Position numbers and translations under genes: made by a program. A DNA stretch of 64,000 nucleotides, taken from contig NZ_BMVK01000005.1 in the NCBI RefSeq assembly GCF_014650675.1, positions 186,001 through 250,000 of the forward strand, written 5' to 3'. The notes below the pieces were generated by a model. That model did no database searches and was not told the DNA's origin. It saw only the letters and a list, made by a program, of their open reading frames with translations. Below are positions 25,734 to 32,812 of the stretch, piece after piece; the stretch's first letter is position 1; each line of letters starts with the position of its first letter. The stretch comes from Streptomyces anulatus (GTDB taxonomy: Bacteria; Actinomycetota; Actinomycetes; Streptomycetales; Streptomycetaceae).

Positions 25734-25856
25734 TTACTGCAGCATGTCGCTGTTGTTGGTGACGCAGACGCCCGCCTCGTCCTCGCCGTCCTCGCTGTGC
25801 GCGACGACCTCGAAGTCCTCGGCCTCGGTCGGCTCCTGGCTCTGGTTCTCAGGCAT
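25734..25856 (-). CDS. Candidate RiPP precursor peptide (40 aa)
   Basis: A 40-residue peptide starting MPENQSQEPTEAEDFEVV and ending AGVCVTNNSDMLQ. The ATG at 25856 follows an excellent ribosome site (GAGGAGAAGAAC), so the short frame is very likely translated. The first 28 residues are strongly acidic (a leader with a central EDFEVVAHS hydrophobic patch suited to enzyme recognition); the last dozen hold the only Cys (residue 31) plus Thr, Asn and Ser. The step in composition at GEDEAG is the likely leader/core border. It is the first gene of a same-strand cluster encoding a radical SAM enzyme, a GT-like protein, an exporter and a peptidase. I recognise no named precursor family. Confidence 0.7.
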   Translation of the reverse strand: MPENQSQEPTEAEDFEVVAHSEDGEDEAGVCVTNNSDMLQ

Positions 25857-25977
25857 GTTCTTCTCCTCAGTCGACGGTGTCGGTTGCACCGGCTGAGAAG
25901 GAACGTACGGATGCGCGGTATGGGAACGCCTGATCGTCGGCACGACGCCGGTATACGGCCCATGACACGGGCACGGA

Positions 25978-26085
25978 GGGAGCGGCCTTCACGGGGTACG
26001 TGCGTGGGGGAGCGGCCTTCACGGAGTGCGTGCCTGGGGGAGCGGCTTCAGAGGATGCGGGCCGGTGGAGCGGCCTCGGCAGGTG
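25978..26085. repeat. Degenerate ~30-bp tandem repeat
   Basis: Units starting GGGAGCGGCCTTCACGG recur at 25978, 26008 and 26038, with a shorter fourth copy near 26067 (spacings 30, 30, 28). The first two are nearly identical; later copies decay. The repeat lies upstream of the precursor promoter region and just past the 3' end of the NYN gene. Confidence 0.65.
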
Positions 26086-26100
26086 AAGACCGGTGGGGCG

Positions 26101-26496
26101 CTACGCGTCCGGCGACGGCCGTACCGTACGGGGTCCCACGCACCGGGCCCCGTACGCCTCGACCCGCTGCCGCAGTCCGCGGTCGGCGGTGACGACGACG
26201 CAGTCCCGGTCCGGGGCGGCCCCGGCCGCCAGCTCGGCGATCAGGTCGTCGCCGCTGCCGGGGGCCGGGTCCACCCGGACCCCGGCCACGGAGGCGACGC
26301 CCCGGGCGGCCCCTTCCACGACGAGCACCAGCTCGACGGGGCCGGGCAGCCCCGGCAGTCCGGCCGCCGCGTACGGGACCAGCGAGTCGCGCAGCCGGGT
26401 CGCCGCCCCGCGCCGGTCACGCCACCACCCGTCGGGCACGGAACCGACCACGTTGGCGGCATCGATGATCACCAGCACCGCATCGTCCTCGCTCAT
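26101..26496 (-). CDS. NYN/PIN-like domain protein
   Basis: A 131-aa protein beginning MSEDDAVLVIIDAANVVGS, with the Asp-Ala-Asn of NYN (PIN-like) nucleases, and ending with VVVTADRGLRQRVEAYGARC, the second acidic cluster of the fold. NYN proteins are usually metal-dependent RNases; many Streptomyces members are uncharacterised. It ends 39 bp before the LCP gene in the same direction of reading, so co-transcription with that gene (26536-27615) is plausible. Confidence 0.75.
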   Translation of the reverse strand: MSEDDAVLVIIDAANVVGSVPDGWWRDRRGAATRLRDSLVPYAAAGLPGLPGPVELVLVVEGAARGVASVAGVRVDPAPGSGDDLIAELAAGAAPDRDCVVVTADRGLRQRVEAYGARCVGPRTVRPSPDA

Positions 26497-26535
26497 CCCC
26501 GCAGGGTGTCACGAGGGGCGCGGTGCGACGGGTCG

Positions 26536-27615
26536 TCAGTTCCCGGTGGCGGGGGACTTCTTCGCTTCCTCGGGGATCGCGGTGTCCTCGCGGATCGCCT
26601 TCCACAGCTGACCCGCCTGCGGCTCGACCGCGATCACCCGGTTCTTGTCGATCTTGTCGTAGGCCACCGGCAGCATGATCGTCTCCATCGAGGCCGGGTC
26701 GACGCCGTTCATCGAGCGGGCGAACTCCGCCAGCGAGGTGAGCGAGGCGAGCCCCGAGTCGGTGGTGAGCGACTTGGTGGCGGACTTGGCGATCTTGTAC
26801 GAGTTCGCCGGACTGCCCAGCAGGTCCTGCGACTTGACCTCGCTCAGCAGGGCCATCAGGAACTGCTGCTGGAGCCCGATGCGGCCGAGGTCGCTGCCGT
26901 CGCCGATGCCGTGCCGGGTCCGGACGTACGCCAGGGACTCGGTGCCGTTCAGCTTCTGCGGGCCCGCGGTGAGGCTCAGCCCGGAGGCCTTGTCGTCGAT
27001 GTCCTGCGGTACGTCGACGGTGACCCCGCCGATGGCGTCGACCAGGTCCTTGAACCCGGCGAAGTTGATCTCCAGGTAGTGGTCGATGCGGACGCCGGAC
27101 ATCTTCTCCACCGTCTTCACCACACAGGCCGGACCGACCTGGGAATAGACGGAGTTGAACATGACGCGTTCCTTGGCGGACACCGTGGATCCGTTGTCGC
27201 CGACGCACTCGGGCCGGGTCACCAGGGTGTCGCGCGGGATGGAGACGGCGACGGCCTTCGACCGGCCCTCGGGTATGTGCACCACCATCGCGGTGTCGGA
27301 GCGCGCGCCGCTGACGGCCCCGCCGCCGCCCAGCTCCTTGTTCTCCGCCCCGGCACGCGAGTCCGAGCCGAGGACCAGCAGGTTCTGCCCACTGGTGGGC
27401 AGCCTCTCCGGGCGGTCCTCACCGAGCGCCTTGTTGATGTCGACGCCCTTGATGTTCCCGTCGAGCTGGCTGTAGAGCCAGTACACGGTTCCGCCGGCGG
27501 CGAGCAGCAGGACGAGCAGGACACCGAGCGTGATCTTGAGGCCGCGACGCCGCTTGCGGGGCTTGGGCGAGCGTCGGGAGGCGCGTGGGCCCGGAGGCAT
27601 GACGTCGTTGCTCAT
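26536..27615 (-). CDS. LytR-CpsA-Psr (LCP) family cell-wall polymer ligase
   Basis: A 359-aa type II membrane protein: a basic cytoplasmic N-terminus (SPKPRKRRRGLK), one membrane helix (ITLGVLLVLLLAAGGTVYWL), then the extracytoplasmic LCP domain with LVLGSDSRAG, DHYLEINFAGFKDLVDAIGG and YVRTRHGIGDGSDLGRIGLQ, which carry the conserved Arg and Asp residues. LCP enzymes move undecaprenyl-phosphate-linked polymers onto peptidoglycan. ATG 27615 is preferred over the far-upstream in-frame start, which would run into the promoter. Neighbouring teichoic-acid-type genes (29.2-36.2 kb) support attachment of a wall polymer. Confidence 0.9.
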   Translation of the reverse strand: MSNDVMPPGPRASRRSPKPRKRRRGLKITLGVLLVLLLAAGGTVYWLYSQLDGNIKGVDINKALGEDRPERLPTSGQNLLVLGSDSRAGAENKELGGGGAVSGARSDTAMVVHIPEGRSKAVAVSIPRDTLVTRPECVGDNGSTVSAKERVMFNSVYSQVGPACVVKTVEKMSGVRIDHYLEINFAGFKDLVDAIGGVTVDVPQDIDDKASGLSLTAGPQKLNGTESLAYVRTRHGIGDGSDLGRIGLQQQFLMALLSEVKSQDLLGSPANSYKIAKSATKSLTTDSGLASLTSLAEFARSMNGVDPASMETIMLPVAYDKIDKNRVIAVEPQAGQLWKAIREDTAIPEEAKKSPATGN

Positions 27616-27711
27616 CCTGCAGGAGTCCCTTGTTCTCTTGGCCCGGAAGGGCGGTGTGGAGTTGGGGACTCGGGTGGGGCCGGTCCACGCGCGTGGGGGG
27701 CTTGAGCGTGC

Positions 27712-27741
27712 ACTATAGACAGATTTTCGAATGTTGTGTAA
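27712..27741 (-). promoter_or_regulatory. Probable promoter of the LCP gene
   Basis: On the minus strand, TTACAC (27741-27736) and TATAGT (27717-27712) are separated by 18 bp, about 95 bp before the LCP start. The remainder of the 338-bp divergent gap (27616-27954) shows a possible plus-strand -10 TATGAT at 27861-27866 for the next gene. Confidence 0.5.
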
Positions 27742-27954
27742 TTCTTCACGGACTCTTCGGGTCCCGTACACGATCGTCACCCGTGGCGCGATGCCGCGTG
27801 GACTCCTCCGTCACGTCGTCGTGCCGGGGGAGCGCTGCACTCCGGGCCGAACAGAGATTCTATGATGGGTGCGTATCGGTCTGCCGCCTGTCGGAACGCC
27901 AACGCGTTGTCCGGGGCGGGGCCGAGGAACTTCTGGGAAGGACGACCTCACGTC

Positions 27955-29094
27955 ATGCCGGTCAGATCCAAGCGCGCTGCCCGGAGAGGGGCCCCGCACC
28001 CGGGTGCCGAGGACCACGACGCCCGCGTACAGCACGACGATCCCGCATCCCTCCGCGCCCGTTCCACCGCCGGCGGCCGGTGGCTCGTCCTGGGCAAGGA
28101 CGGCAGGCTCACCGCCTACGCGTTGGCCGCACAGGGACTCCTGCGCTGGACGGAGGAGTCCCCCGGCGGACCCCGGTGGACCGGCCCGGTGCTTCTTCCG
28201 GCTCCGCATCTCACACATCTGTCCGTGGCCCAGGGCGCGGGCGGCTTCGTGCACTTCGTCGGCCGCCGTGCCGTCGAGCGGGACCACGGCCAGGCCGTCG
28301 ACCTGGTGAGCGCCACCCAGTTCCAGTCCGGCCGGCCCCTCACCGAATGGCGGTCGCTCGGGAACCAGCACAAGGAACCCGAGAAGGCGGCGCGCATCGG
28401 CATCCCGGCGGCCGCGGTGGGCCAGTCCGGTGCGCTCCACGTCTTCGTACGGAACGCGAACGGCAGTCTCGTCGTGCGGCGCGAGACCGCCGCCGGCAGC
28501 TGGCAGGGATGGCAGGACCTGAAGGTCGGAAAGGTCCGGGACGGCGCGGCCGCGGCCGCCACCTCGACCGGCCGCGTCGAGCTGGTCGCCCCCGGCGACG
28601 GTCTGACGATGCGCTGGACCCAGAGCGAGCCCGGCGGCGCCTTCCGGCGCGACCAGGACATCCCGTTCGGCCACGCCCCCGGGAGCGCCGTCGCACTGGA
28701 GACCGCGCCGGAACGGATGACGTTCTACTGGGCGGACGAGGGCACGGGAGGCGTCGTGGCGTACCGTCCGGGCACCTGGGCCATTTCCCTGGGCGGCTCG
28801 GCGTCGAACGTCCCGGTGGCCGCCCTGCGCGCCGCGCTCGACGGCTACGACTGCACGGTGCTCGCCCACCGGGGTCACGACGGCCAGGTCATGCTCGCGG
28901 CCTGCGGTACGGAGAACGAGGGCGGCGGCGTGTGGTGGTCGCCCACCGGGGAGAGCTGTGCGGGCGGTCCCGCGCTCGCGCACGACGTGTACGGGCGTGT
29001 GGTGCTGGCCCTGATCGGCGAGGACGGGGCCCTGCACGTGGCCCGCCAGCGGCGCGAGCCCGGTCTCGCCCTGGAGCCTTCCGTACGCGTGTGA
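27955..29094 (+). CDS. Hypothetical beta-propeller-like protein in the wall-polymer region
   Basis: A 379-aa protein of unknown function. After a basic N-terminus (MPVRSKRAARRGAPHP) it shows repeated blade-like units such as GGRWLVLGKDGRLTAYALAAQG, QSGALHVFVRNANGSLVVRR and EDGALHVARQRR, each with the G(A/R)L(H/T) turn of PLL-like or tectonin-type propellers. No signal peptide or transmembrane helix is evident. ATG 27955 lies about 10 nt after GGGAAGGACG. It is divergent from the LCP gene and converges on the glycosyltransferase; a lectin-like or scaffold role in wall-polymer synthesis is only a guess from position. Confidence 0.65.
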   Translation: MPVRSKRAARRGAPHPGAEDHDARVQHDDPASLRARSTAGGRWLVLGKDGRLTAYALAAQGLLRWTEESPGGPRWTGPVLLPAPHLTHLSVAQGAGGFVHFVGRRAVERDHGQAVDLVSATQFQSGRPLTEWRSLGNQHKEPEKAARIGIPAAAVGQSGALHVFVRNANGSLVVRRETAAGSWQGWQDLKVGKVRDGAAAAATSTGRVELVAPGDGLTMRWTQSEPGGAFRRDQDIPFGHAPGSAVALETAPERMTFYWADEGTGGVVAYRPGTWAISLGGSASNVPVAALRAALDGYDCTVLAHRGHDGQVMLAACGTENEGGGVWWSPTGESCAGGPALAHDVYGRVVLALIGEDGALHVARQRREPGLALEPSVRV

Positions 29095-29101
29095 GACGGC
29101 G

Positions 29102-29134
29102 ACGGCGGGAGCACCCTCGGGGCGCTCCCGCCGT
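29102..29134. terminator. Bidirectional terminator
   Basis: Perfect 11-bp stem ACGGCGGGAGC/GCTCCCGCCGT between the convergent propeller-like and glycosyltransferase genes. Confidence 0.75.
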
Positions 29135-29171
29135 TCGTGTTCCCGGGCCCGGCCGGGCCCGCGTGGCGGGC

Positions 29172-31178
29172 TCAGGTGAGGAGCTTCAGCCCGATCGACA
29201 GGTAGTTGCTGTCCGTGTAGTACGGGTGGAATCTCACCGACCGGCCCTGGGGCGTGGCGACGACCCGCTGGGGGAAGACGTTCACGGGCTTCCGCTGCAC
29301 GATGTCGTCGGCGAAACGGCCGATACGCAGCCGGTGCGCCGTCCCCGAGACCGTCAGATTCGCCGGGATGCTCAGGGACAGGTCCCAGATGGTGTCGAGC
29401 TCGATCAAGCGGTCGCCGTACTGCAGGAGATCGATGGTGAAGCTGGCGCCACCGTTCGAGAACGCGCAGGGGATCGTGAAGAACGACTCCTTGTTCTTCC
29501 GGCTCTGCGCGATGATGTGCGCGCCGTGCCCGTCGGCGTCGACCTGCGGGCCGCCCTGCGCGGCGGCGACTCCCAGGGCGAACATCTGCACGTTGAGATG
29601 GGAACCCGCCGTCTCGATCCCGAGGACCTCCGCGTGCGCGGGAAGCTCGCGGGAGACGATCTGGAGATACCCGCCGTCGGGCGAGCGCGTGAACGACCGG
29701 AAGCGCACCGGGGAGGAACTCGCGCCGGAGATGAGCGAGTTCGCGGACTGCTGGAGTTCCTTGACCTTGATCCGGCGCATCACCCCGTCGTCCTCGCGGC
29801 GCAGCAGGACGTTCCAGGTCCCGGTGGCCAGCCGGAGCTGCCCGGGGATGGCCGCGTAGTGCCCGTTGGCCGTCTGCTCCGCGGGACCCGTCATCAGGGC
29901 CTGCCGGCCGTCCGCCGCGTTCACGCACAGGACGGTGAACCGGTGGCCGGTGGCCCGGGTCGGGTCGACGACGAGTTCGAGGTCCCCCGAGGAGGTGGCC
30001 CGGCACAGCGCCTCGGGGCGGTAGTCGCGGGCCGTGAGCAGCCTGGCGAGATACGTCTCGTACGTGACGGCCTGCGACTCGTTGCTGTAGTTGCGGGCCT
30101 TCTCGACCGCGTTGGCACCCATCTGCGCCCGCGTCTCGGCGTCCCCCATCAGCCAGTCGAGGTTCTTGGCGAACGTCTCCGCGTCGCCCACGGGGGACAG
30201 CGCGCCGTCCACACCGTCGGAGATGATCTCGGAAGGGCCGTGCGGGCCCGCGGTGCTGAGCACCGGGACGCCGCAGGTCATGGCTTCCACGATCGTCAGT
30301 CCGAAGGTCTCGTCCGTCGAGGTCGAGGTGTGCAGCGCCGACTTGGCCAGCTCCTCACGAAGGTGCTTCGTGTGCCCCATGAGGAGGATGCGCTCGGTCG
30401 CGCCCATGTCGTCGATCTGCTTGCGGAGCTTCGGCTTCTCCGCACCGCTTCCGTAGATGCGCAGGGTCCAGTCGGGGTACTTCGCGCCGAGCCGCCCGAA
30501 CGCGTCGACGAGGAGGTCGAACCGCTTCCAGTCGACCAGCCGGCCCGACGCGGTGACGATGCGCGACTCACGTACGTCGGACCGCATGAACGTACCGGTG
30601 ACCGCGTTGGGAACGGCGTGGAAGTCGGTGCCGACCGCGCCGTAGGCGTCCCGGTGCGTCTGGGCGTCCTTCGACGTCACCGTGACGAAGCCGTCCAGCT
30701 GCGGGATGGCGAGGTCCAGCATCTGCCGCGAGGCGCGGCTCTGGTGGTGGTAGTGCGTGTGCGCCTGGCCCAGCGTGATGTATCTGCCGGTGCCCAGGGC
30801 GGCCACGAGCGCGATGGCGCTGGGCGACGTCGCGATGACGACGTCGGCATCGGCGCTCTTCAGGTACTCGGCGGCACGCTCGTCCATCAGCCGGCTGTAG
30901 CGGTTCTTGTCGTCGGGCTTCCACCCGGCGCCGGGGCAGCGCTCGGTGGCGACCTGGTGCTGCGGATGGGCGAGGTCCGGCGAGCCGTCACGGGTGTCGA
31001 TGAGGGTGCGCAGCGTGATGCCCGGGTCGAACCGCAGCGGCGGGGTGTCGTGGTACTGGAACGTGCTCACCAGCTCGACCTCGTGCTGCCGGGCGGCGAG
31101 GGAGTTGGCGAGGGTCTGCGTGGCGACGGACGTACCGGCCTGCCCGTACGCGCTGTACATCAGGAATGCGATCTTCAC
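29172..31178 (-). CDS. GT4-family glycosyltransferase with C-terminal extension
   Basis: A 668-aa enzyme. Residues about 1-400 form a GT-B glycosyltransferase: N-terminal VKIAFLMYSAYGQAGTSVA, the donor-site SGRLVDWKRFDLLVDAF, and ETFGLTIVEAMTCGVPVLST with the two catalytic-region Glu residues of GT4. The last 250 or so residues are a beta-rich domain (YLQIVSRELPAHAEVLGIET, LSIPANLTVSGTAHRLRIG) of a type found beside teichoic-acid polymerases. The GTG at 31178 follows AGGGGAAC. The gene sits 35 bp downstream of the cytidylyltransferase/SDR gene in the same operon, so it probably acts on the wall teichoic acid chain or its linkage unit. Confidence 0.82.
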   Translation of the reverse strand: MKIAFLMYSAYGQAGTSVATQTLANSLAARQHEVELVSTFQYHDTPPLRFDPGITLRTLIDTRDGSPDLAHPQHQVATERCPGAGWKPDDKNRYSRLMDERAAEYLKSADADVVIATSPSAIALVAALGTGRYITLGQAHTHYHHQSRASRQMLDLAIPQLDGFVTVTSKDAQTHRDAYGAVGTDFHAVPNAVTGTFMRSDVRESRIVTASGRLVDWKRFDLLVDAFGRLGAKYPDWTLRIYGSGAEKPKLRKQIDDMGATERILLMGHTKHLREELAKSALHTSTSTDETFGLTIVEAMTCGVPVLSTAGPHGPSEIISDGVDGALSPVGDAETFAKNLDWLMGDAETRAQMGANAVEKARNYSNESQAVTYETYLARLLTARDYRPEALCRATSSGDLELVVDPTRATGHRFTVLCVNAADGRQALMTGPAEQTANGHYAAIPGQLRLATGTWNVLLRREDDGVMRRIKVKELQQSANSLISGASSSPVRFRSFTRSPDGGYLQIVSRELPAHAEVLGIETAGSHLNVQMFALGVAAAQGGPQVDADGHGAHIIAQSRKNKESFFTIPCAFSNGGASFTIDLLQYGDRLIELDTIWDLSLSIPANLTVSGTAHRLRIGRFADDIVQRKPVNVFPQRVVATPQGRSVRFHPYYTDSNYLSIGLKLLT

Positions 31179-31213
31179 GGGGTTCCCCTGGATCAGTGGC
31201 CGTGCGGCCCGGC

Positions 31214-32710
31214 TCAGTCGGTCTGACTCTCGGAGTGGTTCAGGACCTGCGAGAGTGCGGATTCGAAGGCGGAGTCGGGCGCCGACGTCGGGTCCTGCCG
31301 CCGTACGTCGATCACATGCCCCGTCATCGCGGAGAGGAGCACGTCGAGCGAGCTGCGCGCGACCTCCTCGGACGAGAGCAGGGACCCCTCCGGCTCCTGC
31401 CCGAACGCCTTGGTCCGCATCGGGGTCGCGGTGCGCTCGGGGTTCACGCAGTTGACCCGGATGCCGTCCTCGGCCCACTCGTCCGACAGGGCCTGGGTGA
31501 GGTTGACCATGGCGGCCTTGGTGGAGGAGTACAGGCTGTACTCGGCGCGGCCCCGCGTGTAGCTGCTGGAGGTGAAGAGCAGCAGCTGTCCGCCGGTCTC
31601 GGCCAGGTACTTGTACGAGGTGCGGGCGATGTTCACGGGCGCGAGGTAGTTGACCTCCATCGCCTCGCGGACCGTGGCGTTGTCGGCCTGGTCGAGCCGG
31701 CCGATGCGCAGCACGCCCGCCGTGTTGACGACGAAGTCGATCCGGCCGGTCTCGGCGTACGCCCTGGCGAAGGCCTCGTCCACGTGGTCGGGGTTCTCGA
31801 CATGGGTGCCGGTCGTGGAGCGCCCGAGGGCGTAGACGTTCGCCCCGTACTCCCGCGCTATCCGGGCGATGTCGCCGCCGATCCCGTACGAGCCGCCGAA
31901 GACGAGCATGGTCCGGCCCGCCAGCCGGTCCCGGTAGAACTCCTCGCCGCTGTGTGCCGGAGCCGTCGTGGAGGCCAGCTGGAACAGCTTGTCGGCGATG
32001 AAGACGTCGACGGGCTGGGTCACCTTCATGTTGTACTCGTCGCCGGTCACCACGTGGACGGGGACGTCGGGCAGGTACTTCACGACGACCGAGCAGTCGT
32101 CGGTCGCCTGGAAGAACGGGTCCGCGGCGGCGTGTTCGTACGCGGCGCGGATGGTGGAGAGCCGGAAGCCCTGCGGGGTCTGCCCCCGCCGGAGCCGGGC
32201 GCGGTCGGGCACCTCGGTGATGAACTCCCCGTCGTCCCCGTGCGTCCGGGTGACGATCACGGTGTCGGCCGACGGGATGGCCACGTCGACGGCACGGTAG
32301 CGCTCCAGCGCGGCCACGCATTCCTTGACCACACGCTGGGACAGCATCGGGCGCACGGCGTCGTGGAACAGCAGATTGCAGTCCTCGTCGGCGCCGAGCC
32401 GCCCGGACACCGCCGCGATCGCGATGTTCGTCGTCTCGCTCCGGGTGCCGCCTCCCGCCAGTACCGCCGACACCTTGCGCAGCCCCGCACCGGAGACGAT
32501 CTTCTCGGCCTCGGCCACATGGCTCGGCGTCATCAGCACGATGACGTCGTCGATGTCCGGAGCGTTCTCGAAGACCCGCAGGGTGTGCTCCAGGATGGGC
32601 CTCCCCGCGATCTTCAGGAGCTGCTTCGGGATGGCGAGCCCGATGCGCTGCCCGGTGCCACCGGCGAGGACGACGGCGACTGTGCGGCGACGGCTGGCGC
32701 GCGTGGTCAA
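31214..32710 (-). CDS. Bifunctional cytidylyltransferase / SDR (TarI-TarJ or Bcs1-type CDP-polyol synthesis)
   Basis: A 498-aa fusion. Residues 1-240 are an IspD/TarI-like cytidylyltransferase with VVLAGGTGQRIGLAIPKQLL, FHDAVRPMLS and GDEYNMKVTQPVDVFIAD. Residues about 260-480 are a short-chain dehydrogenase with FGGSYGIGGDIARIA, NTAGVLRIG, and the catalytic Ser and YSLYSSTKAAM (Tyr-X3-Lys). Haemophilus Bcs1 has the same architecture and makes CDP-ribitol from ribulose 5-phosphate; that activity is the most likely one here. The start is a TTG (32710) with AGGAAG about 10 nt upstream. Upstream is the CDP-glycerol-type polymerase, downstream a glycosyltransferase. Confidence 0.85.
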   Translation of the reverse strand: MTTRASRRRTVAVVLAGGTGQRIGLAIPKQLLKIAGRPILEHTLRVFENAPDIDDVIVLMTPSHVAEAEKIVSGAGLRKVSAVLAGGGTRSETTNIAIAAVSGRLGADEDCNLLFHDAVRPMLSQRVVKECVAALERYRAVDVAIPSADTVIVTRTHGDDGEFITEVPDRARLRRGQTPQGFRLSTIRAAYEHAAADPFFQATDDCSVVVKYLPDVPVHVVTGDEYNMKVTQPVDVFIADKLFQLASTTAPAHSGEEFYRDRLAGRTMLVFGGSYGIGGDIARIAREYGANVYALGRSTTGTHVENPDHVDEAFARAYAETGRIDFVVNTAGVLRIGRLDQADNATVREAMEVNYLAPVNIARTSYKYLAETGGQLLLFTSSSYTRGRAEYSLYSSTKAAMVNLTQALSDEWAEDGIRVNCVNPERTATPMRTKAFGQEPEGSLLSSEEVARSSLDVLLSAMTGHVIDVRRQDPTSAPDSAFESALSQVLNHSESQTD

Positions 32711-32812
32711 GAGGAGCCTGCTTCCTGTCGAGGATGAGGGAGGACGCGAGGCCCGGACACGGAGCGTCCGGGCGGTGCGGAGTTCTGCGGGGTGTGCGCG
32801 GCGGGTACGCGG

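Noticed and set aside
25628..25963. 111-codon minus-strand frame overlapping the precursor gene in another phase
   Set aside because: Arg/Ser-rich shadow with no ribosome site; the 40-codon frame has an excellent one.
27630..31226. 1198-codon plus-strand frame spanning the LCP promoter, the propeller gene and the glycosyltransferase
   Set aside because: Crosses a terminator and two real genes in other frames; no recognisable domain.
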